NCBI GenBank assembly: GCA_036362985.1
Contig: JAYGXS010000003.1
Coordinates: forward strand, 65,529,393 to 65,593,392
Source: Ligula intestinalis
Taxonomy: Eukaryota > Platyhelminthes > Cestoda > Diphyllobothriidea > Diphyllobothriidae
Reading direction: 5' to 3'
Length of the DNA stretch: 64,000 bases
Made by a program: the position numbers and the translations under genes. The notes beneath the pieces were generated by a model. The model was not told the DNA's origin. It made no database searches and worked only from the letters and a program-made list of their open reading frames with translations. Positions 25,061-36,245 of this stretch are shown here, piece by piece (the stretch's first letter is position 1; each line of letters starts with the position of its first letter).

Positions 25061-25877
25061 TACAGTACCCTCTAAAATTTGTGTAACATGCCGATTTATG
25101 CGAAACATTGATACTCTTTCGCTAATCGGTATCGAATAAGGTTGTAGTATTGATTATCATGTAGTCTATCCTGAATTCACTTCAGTCACGATAAGATGCG
25201 GGCTTTTTAACGAGCTTCGTTCTGACCGCTAAAAAACGTATGTACTGTGAAAAGCGGCGACATAAGTTGTAAACATTTTATCATTGATTTCGACTGCCTT
25301 TATAGATTCAAATGTATTTTATTGAAAACATATGTACACAGAAAAAGTACGTCTTCGCCTATGGTTTGAAGAAGAAATCACAATTCTGATAAAATTTTGA
25401 AATTGATGTGGATCATGTTGTATACGTTATAGGCAGTATTCATACAATGACGGATACGATATATTATAAATAAAAGAACCTCTTAATCGTAAAAAAGCTC
25501 ATAATTAGAAACATTTTAAAGTGAAATATACCTACGATTAAGCATAAATTTTAAAAATGGTGTAATTTCGTACCAAATGAGTTCAAGAAATAACTCCTTC
25601 ACGCATGTTTTTCATAAAATATATTTTAACTTATAAAGGCAGTCAAAATCAATGATAAAAATGCATACTACGTAATTAGCCGCCTTTTAGAGTACATACG
25701 TTTTGTTAGTGGTCAGAACGAATCTCGTTTAAAAGCCGGCATCCTATTGTGACTGAAATGACTCCAGAATAGATTGCATGATAATCAGTATGATAACCTT
25801 ACTCAATGCCAATTAACGAAATAGTATCAATCTTTCACATATATCAGTATGTTACACGAATTTTAGACCGTCCTGTA
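25061..25877. mobile_element. 813-bp foldback element with TA duplication
   Basis: TA at 25061-25062 and 25876-25877 flanks two arms of about 280 bases. Left end cagtaccctctaaaatttgt; right end on the minus strand caggacggtctaaaattcgt; both continue in parallel through gattatcatg, ttcagtcac and the acgtatgtact / agtacatacgt words to the middle. A short related piece lies at about 31600-31680 (ttcaaaagctggcttcctaa, gctgactgaaat). No coding capacity. TA duplication and CAGT/CAGG ends suggest the Tc1/mariner group. Confidence 0.75.
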
Positions 25878-28800
25878 TTATTGAAGTAAGAGGCTAATAT
25901 AATGTCCAGTAGGCTGGAACAAGACAGATCGGTGTGGTTTGACTGCCAGTCTGAAGCAAAAAATTGATATCTAGAGGACTTAGCGTCCTACAGCAAACAT
26001 CGGCGGGCTACGTAGAACCAACAATCCATCCTCCTAAAAGGTGATGACTGACGAGAGAGAATTCCTATCACCGACTAATGTTGCACCCGCGGAAGGGGAA
26101 GTTGGAATCGTCATTAGTGGTTTCCAGCGTTGAACGGAAAGGACAATCCAAATACAATTCAGTTATTTGAGACAGGAGGCACTCCTACGACCTGTCTCAT
26201 TTGTTCGTCCCTTTTCGCTTGTTAAAAAAATCTATGCAACTGCCCCGAGGCCTGACACAGACTCTTTGTCTTGAGGGTCCTTATTCTGCGTAAAACTAAA
26301 AGGCAAACTTACGGTGAAGGCGTTAAAACCGGTTCCTGTTAGTCCTTGTTGTAAAGCTTCAACTTTAAAATTAACGGTATCAGTCAGTGTGTTACACTTT
26401 TACATTTCTCAAAATGACGCTGTTATATTTTATAAATGGGCATTTTTAAATTTTATTTCCAACACAAGAAATACTCAAAAGTCGAGACACGAGATCGGTG
26501 GATTTTGCGAGCCAATTCTGGTCACCTTCAAATCGCTAGGAGCACTGATTTGCGTGAAAGCTGGTGTCACATGGCTGCCGATAATGTCCTTGGGTGCCAG
26601 CAGTGGAAATGGCCGCTTAAATTCCCCAAGGTAGATGTGACAGAGAGGCTTTATTCCCCCTCCTCTCCTCCCCCCCCCTGCGCCCCCTTTCAGAACCCCG
26701 ATCTTTACCCTCGCTTCCCCCCCCCCCCCCCCCCCCCCCACCTTCGAATATAAGAAGAAAACACACACTGTTCTCAACCTGCTGGCGACTTGCTCTCCCC
26801 CTGCCATGCTCCACCCCACCCTATCACCCCGCACCCGTTCATAAATTCATGTGAGCAACGCAGAAGCTAATAGGGACTGCCTAGGCAGCATGTATTCAAA
26901 GGCGATAGCGGGAAAATGACACGAGAGGAGGCGGAATAGTTGCTCTTCCTCATGCTCCCTATTCTTTCGGCGCGCGGACGCCCTCATTGGTCAGTCAGGC
27001 AGTAGCGACACCAACGAGGCTGTGCGCTTCAAGAAGCCCCACCTGCAAAGGCACGCTCATATACGTCTGTCCCACTGAGCAGCATTCCCACGGGGGTCGG
27101 AGTTGTTAAAACTCTTCGTGTGCTAGGTGTGTTACCGACTTTACACCACCTGTGTGGTTTCGAATCCTCGCTTTCGCATTCGCCTTCTATCTCTCTCTCT
27201 ACTATCAGTTGTGGGCCTACACACGCAAGTGGACTTTTCAATTTCTGGTGCCGACGGATTTTGGCCCGTTGCCGACCAACGAAGAGTCGGGATATGAGAT
27301 CGGACAGATCGGAAGGAATTCGGAAACTTCATTAACTAATAAAGGTAAATGGGGAGTTTGAAATTTTGCCCTCCGCACGCCCTTAAGTCAAGGAACAGTG
27401 AAACTTTCAGTCTTCAGGTCTGCATCAATTGCTTTTCTGCTGAAGTTTTTAAAGAGCAAATACTGCTCCCAAACGATCTAACCATAGAATGCAAACTGGT
27501 AGTTTTGTGTTACATAATAGAGGTAGCAAGGAGTATTTAACATGGACAGGCAATTTCGTTGAAAACAAGCGCAGGAGTCGAGAGGCTAAACTACTACCTA
27601 GAATATACCCTAACACAGACTATAAAAAGTTTGAGGATCAATGAGTTAAGAATTGCTGTGTTGCACTTGCACAACGGAAAAATGTATGCACGTTGCTTCT
27701 AGACGTTCCAAAATCCAGTAGGCGTCAGATTTCCCCTTATGATAAAGAGAAATATAAATAATGAAAAAATTGCATTGCATGCGTTATAAACGTGGGATGG
27801 TAGTTTCCCATTCTGTAAACTGACCTTGGAGTTTGAATGGAGGGCAAAATAAAGGGCTGCGGGTTCGTGCTGTTATTTTCATGTAAAATATTTTCAATGC
27901 AGCATTTTTCACTTGGTGTGATGAAATGAAGTGGAAACATACGCGAAAATGCGAAGAGTAAAATAGGAAATAGGAGTGACGCTCTCCCTCCCCTGTTAGC
28001 TATAGGGGAATTCTGCTTGTTCTTAAAAATGCGACTATTACCGGCTTCATAGCCGATTTGCTAGTAAAAGTACCTTCCAAATCAAAAATATTCAAAACTC
28101 TTTTGCATTCGTGGTGGTCACTGGTAGAGGTTTCTTCTAGCGTCTTTGAAAAGTAAACATAAATCAACATACGAACAACGGAATATAATTCGATATTTTT
28201 CCAACCAAATCTAAGTGCAGATGCCTCTTTATTTACCCTCCAAGTAGTCCAGCAAAATATTCCCAGATACATCTTATCCTTTAAATTCCAGAGGAGAAGT
28301 TTGAGATGGCGAACCCTTTTCTGTTGACTCCGGGGCATTATAAACGACCGACAGTATAAAAATAAAAGGACACAGTGCTTTTAAAGTACAATTAATTTCT
28401 AAATGGACTACGGAACGCTGGTCTAGGAGTGTCTGACTTTCTGTATTCCACCTCCGTTCGGCGTCTGACACTCAACCACTCTATTCTGTCTCCCCATACT
28501 TAGGTATTAAAGTAATGCAGATAAGCGATCTCCGAAATGAAATAGGCCCACCTTCAACTGTACACATACTGTACATTATGCTGGCTGAGAGGAGTATTTA
28601 CCAGCGAGGCTTCGCATTTCCGGCCTGATAGCCTACGACAAGGCCAGGGGAATTGAAGGCATTTTTAAGGCTGGCAGTTCGTCTGCCACAGTGTACCTCA
28701 CAGCAGGATGGGTTTAGGGACTGTATTTTGCGTGTATATTACATTAATATTAGTCCTGCTTTATCTCTACCGCAATCTTATCTTCCTCATCCACATTTGC

Positions 28801-29704
28801 CTGGCGTCATGACCGAGTCAAGATGGCCGGAAGTAGGGGGGGGTGTGGGGGCTGTATTTGGTGGACGCAATGGGAACCCGCACCTAGGCGTATCACTTCA
28901 TCCCGTAGATGCATCACTGGTATACGTGCTGTGTCATGGTCTACTCTCTTGTTCGTCCAGCCCGTTTCCATCGTGGCCCGCTTAGGGGGCACACCTTTTA
29001 CAGGATGACCTCTTTAACCCATTCTATTGAGCCCTCATGTTCAAGAGTTAGATAACGCGTTGAGACGAGGCCCCCAATGACAGAATTTGGTTCCAAACCA
29101 CAGTCTCATGAATTTTAGGATAATTTTGTTGATGTTTTTGTCCTTGTCTCCTTATTCGCCTTTAACATACTTAAAAAATTCACGGGATTGTGGACTACAG
29201 CCTGCAAAACGGAGTTTCATAGCCACATGCAAAGTTACTTAGAAGTTGAACAGGATATGTTACCTCGCCTTTGGAGGGTTTGCACGGATTTAAATCACGC
29301 TCCTATCGCAGCGACAGCGTCCGCTTAATATACACCAATTTACAAATAAACATAGGCTGTATTTTTTGGGATATCATTTCCTGACCATACCTTAACGCAC
29401 AGTACCCAGCCATAGATGCAATAACTTCTTTGGAGGAGGCTTTTCGACCGATGGCTGTAATCGCTAAAGTCAATCAGTGTCTAACTCACCTGCTGAATTT
29501 TGAGGTCCGGTAAATTCAACTAGTCTGCCGAGAGCATGGAGCAGTTCACTTTAGTCTATGGATACAAAGCCCTTTCCGTGAATACATTGAAGCTGCAATT
29601 TATTTATAGTCAGCGTTTCATTGCAATGATTTGTATACTCAGTGTTCACACACCACAAAGAGCACCATCGAAAGCCAAGACTGCGCCGCCCCGAATTTCA
29701 ATTA
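25878..29704. other. No gene recognised
   Basis: Contains the poly-C tract. Around 27115-27175 a tgtggtttcgaatcctcgc word resembles a pol III B box with an upstream gtgctaggtgtgttaccg, a possible SINE head, but no second copy was found. Confidence 0.4.
26717..26739 (+). repeat. Poly-C run (23)
   Basis: Uninterrupted C inside a pyrimidine-rich tract (about 26650-26830). The poly-Pro and poly-Gly ORFs across it are artefacts. Confidence 0.97.
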
Positions 29705-29918
29705 CTGAGACAAATGTTCGTATTCCAGGTGTACATACACGTGAAGAAAAAGAACTATGCCCTCTCACCGGAATAAGGAATTTATTCGCCTGAACTTTCA
29801 AATTCTTATTGGAGCCCATCGTCAGGAATAAAAGCGACCCTTTATCTATGATGATGAACTGCACCAAGAATTCGAAAGTTCAGACGAATAAATTCCTTGT
29901 GCTGGTGAGAGAACATCC
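29705..29918. mobile_element. Inverted pair of PLE pseudo-LTR fragments
   Basis: The left arm (about 29765-29825) contains ctcaccggaataaggaattt, attcgcctgaactttc and aattctta; the right arm (about 29865-29918) contains the reverse complement (agaattcgaaagttcagac, gaataaattcc, ggtgagag). The arms meet around 29830-29860. The right arm runs directly into the CAT microsatellite. Confidence 0.6.
29789..29825 (-). ncRNA. Hammerhead-like motif, left arm of an inverted PLE pair
   Basis: Minus strand: CTGACGA box (29825-29819), T, GGGCTC, loop CAATAA, GAATTT (mostly G:T pairs), GAAAG (29799-29795), TTC, AGG. Stem I is poor. The facing copy on the plus strand (GAAAG at 29874-29878) has ATGATGA instead of the C-initial box and a partly broken stem II, so it is a decayed partner. 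Confidence 0.45.
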
Positions 29919-29920
<2 letters not shown>

Positions 29921-29966
<46 letters not shown>

Positions 29967-29976
29967 NNNNNNNNNN

Positions 29977-30023
<47 letters not shown>
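29921..30023 (+). repeat. (CAT)n microsatellite with a 10-base gap
   Basis: Pure CAT/ATC triplets from 29921 to 30023, interrupted only by N at 29967-29976. True length is unknown. ORFs across it (poly-Ser/His/Asp/Met) are artefacts. Confidence 0.97.
29967..29976. other. Assembly gap (10 N)
   Basis: Run of 10 N inside the CAT microsatellite. Confidence 0.99.
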
Positions 30024-30504
30024 ACCCTTTTAACCGGTCTAGTTTCCTCTTTATCATGCTCTACTATCTCCAATTATTTCTTGCGGTGAGAAAAGTCACT
30101 TGTAACACGAAGTATAGTTAACCCCGAAAAAATTGTTGACAGTCCTGTAATGGCTCATCCATAAACACCATTATTGCAATTTCAATTACAAATGTTCAAA
30201 CACACTAGGGTTTATTTTTTCCTCGTAAGAAAACTGTAAAAACCTAAAAATTGGTCTACCTTCGAAATGTCAGTTGTTCTGTCTCAGGAAACCGACTTAA
30301 TTCGGGTTAAACTCAGCGACGATTTAAAAACCGGGACTAGGAGTTTCTAGTAACTGAGCGAAAAATCGGCACTCCAGTTTCCTTTTGCTTACAGATAAAT
30401 GATGGCACTGTTGGTCGACTGTTCCTCCCCCGTTCCCCCTCCCATCATAACAGTTGATTGGCTCCTGCATCCTACAAATATTGCTTGTCTTTCGTTTACG
30501 CCTT

Positions 30505-30548
30505 TTATCGCTAACGATGGACTCTAGATAGAGCTCGAAAGTTCAGAC
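30505..30548 (+). ncRNA. Hammerhead-like motif, one core change
   Basis: Plus strand: CTAACGA (30511-30517; the fourth core position differs from CUGANGA by G to A), T, GGACTC, loop TAGATA, GAGCTC (stem II with one A:C), GAAAG (30537-30541), TTC, AGAC, then the usual PLE tail with GTAAAAGTATGATTCCGG and TGATCGC. Probably inactive. Confidence 0.4.
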
Positions 30549-30640
30549 AAGTAAAAGTATGATTCCGGTGATCGCAACGCCTTCTACTTCGCTATCTACA
30601 CACACACCTGGGATGCGAACATTTGCCGCAATTCGTGAGA
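30535..30640 (+). mobile_element. PLE pseudo-LTR fragment
   Basis: Continues the 30505 motif. The sequence gaaagttcagacaagtaaaa, ttccggtgatcgcaac, cttctacttc and acacctgggatgcgaac parallels the ends of the copies at 9.8, 29.7, 39.4 and 52.9 kb. The right boundary is uncertain. Confidence 0.5.
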
Positions 30641-33600
30641 CAAAATCTTTTCTTTCTGCAGTCGTGTACAATGTGAACCTGTTGCGTTCGTTTTCTTTCC
30701 TGTAATTGCCACAAGTCGATGAGCACCATCGCAATGCGAAGATAAATTCGATTCGATAAAATAGTACTAAAAATGGCAGCAATACCACTTTTAACTTACG
30801 TAGCACCTCGGTTACCTCTTCTACATAAGAACCGTAAACTTGCTACCTCATTAAATATCAACCAATAGGCTAAAATATACTTTCGATTAAAAAAAACAAC
30901 TCCAGGTGCATTGTAATTTACATTAACATACAGCCTAATCCCGAAATAGTTCAGCCACACGAAGCTATGAGTTTCCATCCGGAAACATCAACATTTGTAA
31001 AGTGTAGCTAATTCTGTAGTATAAAATTGGTTCATGCATTTTAGATACCTTAAATGAAAATATTTAGGGTACAAGACGTGCACGAAAATATTGATTCTTG
31101 TCCTCGTTTGGTAGCAATTTGCGTCCTCTTTAAATTTTGGCGAGGAAAAAGGAATATCTTTTGGTTTTTGGTTTTTAATTATGAGATTGTTGAAGACCGT
31201 CAATTGTTTATTCGAAAAACATCATATCCACTCATTTAGGAATGTTCCTTATAAAGTATATAACTTGCTCCATATCAGGTTTGACATTTTATAAGCATTG
31301 TGCAAAATCGATCAAATACCATAGCGAAATATCTCATCTTCTTCAGACGGAATGTATGCAGCTTGCAGTTAGGTAACCCCGAATTCAAATATAATAGACA
31401 ATTGGGTTTAAAAATAACTCGAGTACTGCAAAGTTTTTTTAAACCAAAAGGTACCATTCATTCACGTATAAACATTTAATGCGCTATTTGCGAAAGGATA
31501 GCATCGTGAATTTTTTCGAAACATTATATTTACATTTATAAGGGTCACAAACATTGATGGAAAAACTCATATTAATTAAGCGATTATGTTTTACAGAGTG
31601 TCGGTTTTATAGGCGGCTAGGATGAAACGCATTCAAAAGCTGGCTTCCTAAGCTGACTGAAATAAGCGGAGATTCCGCTAAATGATGACTCATTTTAAAA
31701 GGCTACTTGAGTAATCGCTACAATCAAAAACCCGTTTTAGAATTTCCGTTAACTAACTCAGCTCTAGCAGTTCAAACGTAAAGGTGAAGTCAGCAATAGC
31801 ATAAAATAGAAGGCCACCGCGTGCCTCATTCAAGAGGCACCTTAACCGACGTAACAGGGCATTGTCCTCGCTGCAATCAGAATACTGGTGATGTTGAGCA
31901 GTTCGGGCACAGAATCGCCGTTTTCATGTTTTAATGATCGATCTTTCCTGACGGTCCAGTGGACGGCGAAAAAAAAAGTATCTTTACTCATTCCTTTTGG
32001 CACAACCTCCTAAGAATATTCCAGACCTAACACTGTCTATCAGAAAAGCCAGGGCTGGCTTCAACTAATTCACTCAACAAAACAGTACCCTGTTTCACAG
32101 TTGAGCATTCTTTTATGCTCCTTTTTGTCTGTATCCTCGCAGATCCAAAACATATTCAAATGCACAAATGGCAAATCAAATAAAATAACTCAACACTTTA
32201 CTTAACTGCTCATCGAATGTATGTTTTAATGGATATTTCAGCCTAAGGGATTGAGCCAATCTTGTACAACGATGATAGAAAATTTTAAATGCCATGTCAT
32301 TAATCAACTCTTCTCCCATCCATACTACGTTTTTCTAGAACATAAATACCTATTTACACGCATAAAAGCTGCCTACAACTGGCCACAACGCTATCACCTT
32401 CCTCTCAAAACACCCCTTAAAATAAACATTGGTCATTATCATTTTTTAGGATATAAACTGTTCACTGTCTAGCGATGCCTTCCTCGCCTGTACTGGTCTT
32501 TGTCTGATTTTATCTGCCGAGATAACAGCTATTTAATCGGTTTACCAGACAATGCGCTATGCGAAGGCCGTCTTAAATAGTGGTAACAGTGTTTGCTGCT
32601 GATATTAAAGAACCAACATATGGTCGCCAGATTACTGCTGACAGGTAAGGGTGGATAGGCAGACAAATGTCGACTTATACGAATGTTGTTTTAAAAAATG
32701 ACGAATACATGATGGGTGAGCTGCCTTCTGATATGTTCACCAAATATATTCTGAATAAGGAAAGATTAGTTGGGCAAAGTTATAGCATTAATTACAGCCT
32801 AGAGCATAAACATAAAATGTCGGTATAATGGAGACGTCGGCTTTCGCACAAACCTTTTCAGACTGAATTCAAAAACTGAACCCTGTTAATAACGAATACT
32901 GCAGTAGTATTCATTTACTTCCCATGAAGTTTCAATGCCGTTTTAAATTCAAATAAATTTATTCAATTATACATATATATATGTAATATTATTGATTGTA
33001 CTAATTTGGTTGAAAAGTACATTTCCCAAAATATTACTTGAAGAAAGGTTAAATTTTGGTCCTAAAACGTTGTACATTCCTGAAGAATTTCAAACTAACT
33101 CAGCAACCACATGCTGTATAACTGCATAAATATATGCTGCATATCTGCCGTGTACGGACAATCTGACATGCATCTTAGTTACTCAGAAAAGGTGGTGCAT
33201 GGCTCTTAAGATACCGCAGTCACTGCAGGCTATATAGCGTACTTTAATTTTGCTACCAAACGAGGTCATGAAGGAACATTTTAAAGCTCTTCTATAAAAC
33301 AATTTAACATTAATATTGGCAGTGCAAGTCAAATGGAAAATTCATACTGCTTCAGTACTGACAAAGTGTAGTGTTGGAGAGCAGCCGGAAACAAACTTGT
33401 CTAAAAGGCGGCATCCGGATATTCGAAAAATATTTTGAAAGTATGTTTTAAAATAGCTGGTATAAGACAACGTTTTATAATCTAATTCGTTAGACTTGGC
33501 CATATTCTATCAGTCGAAATATTTACCAGTGCGATAACTTTAACTAATCACATCCTTGAAAATCGTTCCCCTATCGGCAAACTGTATCGTATGCTCAACC

Positions 33601-35532
33601 AATGTTCCTACATACGTGATTAATTTCAAACAACATCGAGATGCCTCACGTATAAATAGCCAGTGAAACCTAATCAGGGTAGGTATAATGTTTTAAAACA
33701 TGGATGTAGGATGATTCAGGTACTAATCAAGGATTTATGGTCATTACTGCGGAAATATTGGGTGACAGAAAGTTGTTAGGCCAATTTTTTTCTACTCTGG
33801 TTTAAAAACTGTCTTTAAAAGTTCTGTCGGCAAAATAGGCAAAAATCCTGACCCATTATGTTCGTTACAACAAAGCCGATGGCCAACTGGCTAGCTTCGT
33901 GTCAACTGCAGAATCTGTCATCCGGGAGACAGCAGGCTGCTACGATAACGCATCTGCCCTTTAAATCACAACAAACAGCGTGAAAATCTGGAGAAGCGAT
34001 TCACACAATTAAATCTGATATGCACCATTGTCCTACTTTCGGCCCACAAAGGATGGTCTGCACACCGAGAAGACAAGACTGTAAATTATGCTTGCAAAGT
34101 TCGCGCTGGTATATAAGGGTAACAAAGGCTAGGCGGAACTTTGCAGGCGCAGGCACCATAACAAAATACCGACTAGTGAAGGAGGAATGTCAAGGACTTC
34201 ACGATAAGAGCGGTCTGGTATCTTTCAAAGGTTCACTAACTCGGGACACCGCCACGGTGGAGTATTCATCTGCAAGGAATATCAAATCTGGCTCGTGCGA
34301 GTGGTCCTTTCAGTGCCTTGATTGTGTAGTTCGGTGCCCTTAACATTTGTTTTTGTTCAGCGGGGCTGTTTACGCAAATTCACAGGATGTGTAACTTGCA
34401 ACCAACGAACAAATGTTGTCTTTAGATCTGAAATCACCTTTCGTCTCAAGGTCACAGTAGCTCCTATAAGACGTCGTATAAACCTAACTGGAGCGGACAC
34501 CACAACTCAGATCAAGCACCACGATAGTCTCCTTATGCACTACTTGATGACCTTTTCAAATCCTTTATAGAAAAAAGTCATAGACACATCGAGAGAATTC
34601 TTGATGTTGAGTTCCATTACCGATGTGGCATTGCAACGACTGGAGAAATTGGCATTTAACCATTTCGCTTTCAGCTACGTGGTAATCGCAGTACAATCGC
34701 ATTAATGGAGGCGACCCCAACTGCGGGATGTGTAACATTCAACCGATGGATTAATCAAACCACACATCGATCTACCGACGGCTTACGAAGCACTGCACTG
34801 GAACATTTGTTGTATAGTTGATGATCCTTTTAGACCGAGGACACTTAACTGTAAAGGACCCTGTTTTTCTCTTTGGCCTTGAATATATGTTCGCATAATA
34901 GTTGGAAACGCATGGTGAATGGCTTACTATGTCAGTTAAGAATTTACTGATGCGCCGTTACAGTTTTATACAACCTTCATTTGGCCATTCATTACCTTGA
35001 CGATATAAGCACATTATCGGGCCGGAATTTATCGCTGCCTCGTCTCCAGGTGTTTTTATTACTGCACACCGAGAAACCATTCACACAAGAACAGTTGCAT
35101 ACAAACATGTGGTAGAAGTCCCCCATTTAGACAATGAATCGGGCTGCTTTCGCTTCTGTATAAATATATATGTCGGGGCAATAATTCTGGAAATTATTAA
35201 TTGCATGACTTGGAGGTAAGTGAGTGGAAAATGACTTTTTAGGGTCAGATCTGAGATTTATATGAACATTTTGGCCGAAGATAATCAACTTAAAAGTCAT
35301 GTTCCCATCACCCCCCTCAAAATCATGCACTTAATAATTTACAGAATTATTTATCCAATTATTATCTACAGATCATATAGCAGAAACCGTATAGAGGACG
35401 TTGGGGGCTCCGATGATGAGCCGAACTCCTCGTTGCAGCAGCAGAAACATCGGCGAAAAACGTGCCTGGGCTTTTAGCTAGTACCTACGCAGGAGTAAGC
35501 TATAACCTCTTTAAAATAAAGAAATACATATA
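30641..35532. other. AT-rich, little identified
   Basis: A relative of the 25 kb foldback arm lies at about 31600-31680. The ORF 34020-34343 (107 codons) has several Cys but matches nothing I know. Confidence 0.45.
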
Positions 35533-35568
35533 TAGCAGTAAGTGGGGTATGACAGCATTTGGGGGTAA

Positions 35569-35613
35569 CTTGATACAGAACTGTTTCGGGCTTATTAACC
35601 TTCATCAGCCAAG
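35569..35613 (-). ncRNA. Type-I hammerhead ribozyme motif (left copy)
   Basis: Reverse-complement twin of the 36043-36087 motif. On the minus strand: CTTGG (35613-35609), CTGATGA (35608-35602), stem II with loop AATA, GAAAC, stem III ACAG/CTGT with loop TT (35584-35575), A at 35574 as the base 5' of the expected cut, and TCAAG (35573-35569). The core is identical to the right copy, so both were probably constrained or arose by one recent duplication. The two ribozymes point away from each other on opposite strands. Confidence 0.72.
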
Positions 35614-36042
35614 CATAACCCTGAGAACCAGCTGATCGGACAACAAAAACAAACGCACTTACAGATGGCGCAGTTGGTCCACCACTGGGGTCTACCAGAT
35701 GGGTCATAAGCACTTCATCGAACCCCAGTTCATCAGCACCTCGCCACCTGCCATTTGCTGTCACTGCTGATCGGGTATATATTCACTCAGAAATGTGCGA
35801 ACACCGATCGAACAGGCTTCCGAACTAAACAAAGTTCATGTGGTGGTCAGAGGTCCCCAACGGGTGACCGCCTGCCAGGCCGATGCCAGCCAAGTCATAA
35901 TAGCAGTAAGTGACAGCAAATGGCAGGTGGCGGTTCGATGAAGTGCTTATGACACATCTGATAGACTCCGGTGGTGGACCAACTGCACCGTCTGTAAGCG
36001 CGTTTGTTTGTGTTGTCTGATCAGCTGGTGTTCAGGGTTATG

Positions 36043-36087
36043 CTTGGCTGATGAAGGTTAATAAGCCCGAAACAGTTCTGTATCAAG
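36043..36087 (+). ncRNA. Type-I hammerhead ribozyme motif (right copy)
   Basis: Seen, base by base: stem I 5' strand CTTGG (36043-36047), CTGATGA box (36048-36054), stem II GGTT/AGCC with loop AATA (36056-36067, after an A:C mismatch 36055/36068), GAAA box (36069-36072), stem III ACAG-tt-CTGT (36072-36081), cleavage-site H = A at 36082, and stem I 3' strand TCAAG (36083-36087) pairing with CTTGG with one G:T. Outside, GGGT and ACCC could extend stem I past an internal loop. Known: hammerhead ribozymes have CUGANGA and GAAA boxes at a three-stem junction and cut after NUH; such motifs have been reported in Penelope-like element pseudo-LTRs. The missing G-C at 10.1/11.1 may lower activity. Confidence 0.75.
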
Positions 36088-36245
36088 TTACCCCCAAATG
36101 CTGTCATACCCCCCTTACTGCTATTATGACTTGGCCGGAATCGGCCTGGCAGGCGGTCACCCGTTGGGGACCTCTGACCATCACATGAACTTTGTTTAGT
36201 TCGGAAGCCTATTCGATCGGTGTTCACACATTTCTGAGTGTGTAT

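Larger units (their letters stand above)
35533..36245. mobile_element. PLE-like pseudo-LTR element in permuted inverted arrangement
   Basis: Seen: block A (about 35535-35770) recurs as its reverse complement at about 35908-36127 (A'), and block B (about 35778-35907) recurs as its reverse complement at about 36113-36240 (B'). The order is A-B-A'-B', not the simple palindrome A-B-B'-A'. The word tagcagtaag occurs both at the left edge of A and at the B/A' junction. Each A block contains one hammerhead-like motif, minus on the left and plus on the right. ORFs in both arms (for example 35474-35764 minus) merely follow the repeat. A tandem pseudo-LTR followed by an inversion would explain the order; that is inference. 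Confidence 0.75.

Noticed and set aside
26475..26834. Gly-rich and Pro-rich ORFs
   Set aside because: Product of the poly-C run.
29809..30073. Poly-Ser/His and poly-Asp/Met ORFs
   Set aside because: Translations of the CAT microsatellite across a gap.
34020..34343. 107-codon plus ORF with several Cys
   Set aside because: No recognisable domain; possibly a decayed element, but no repeat partner found.
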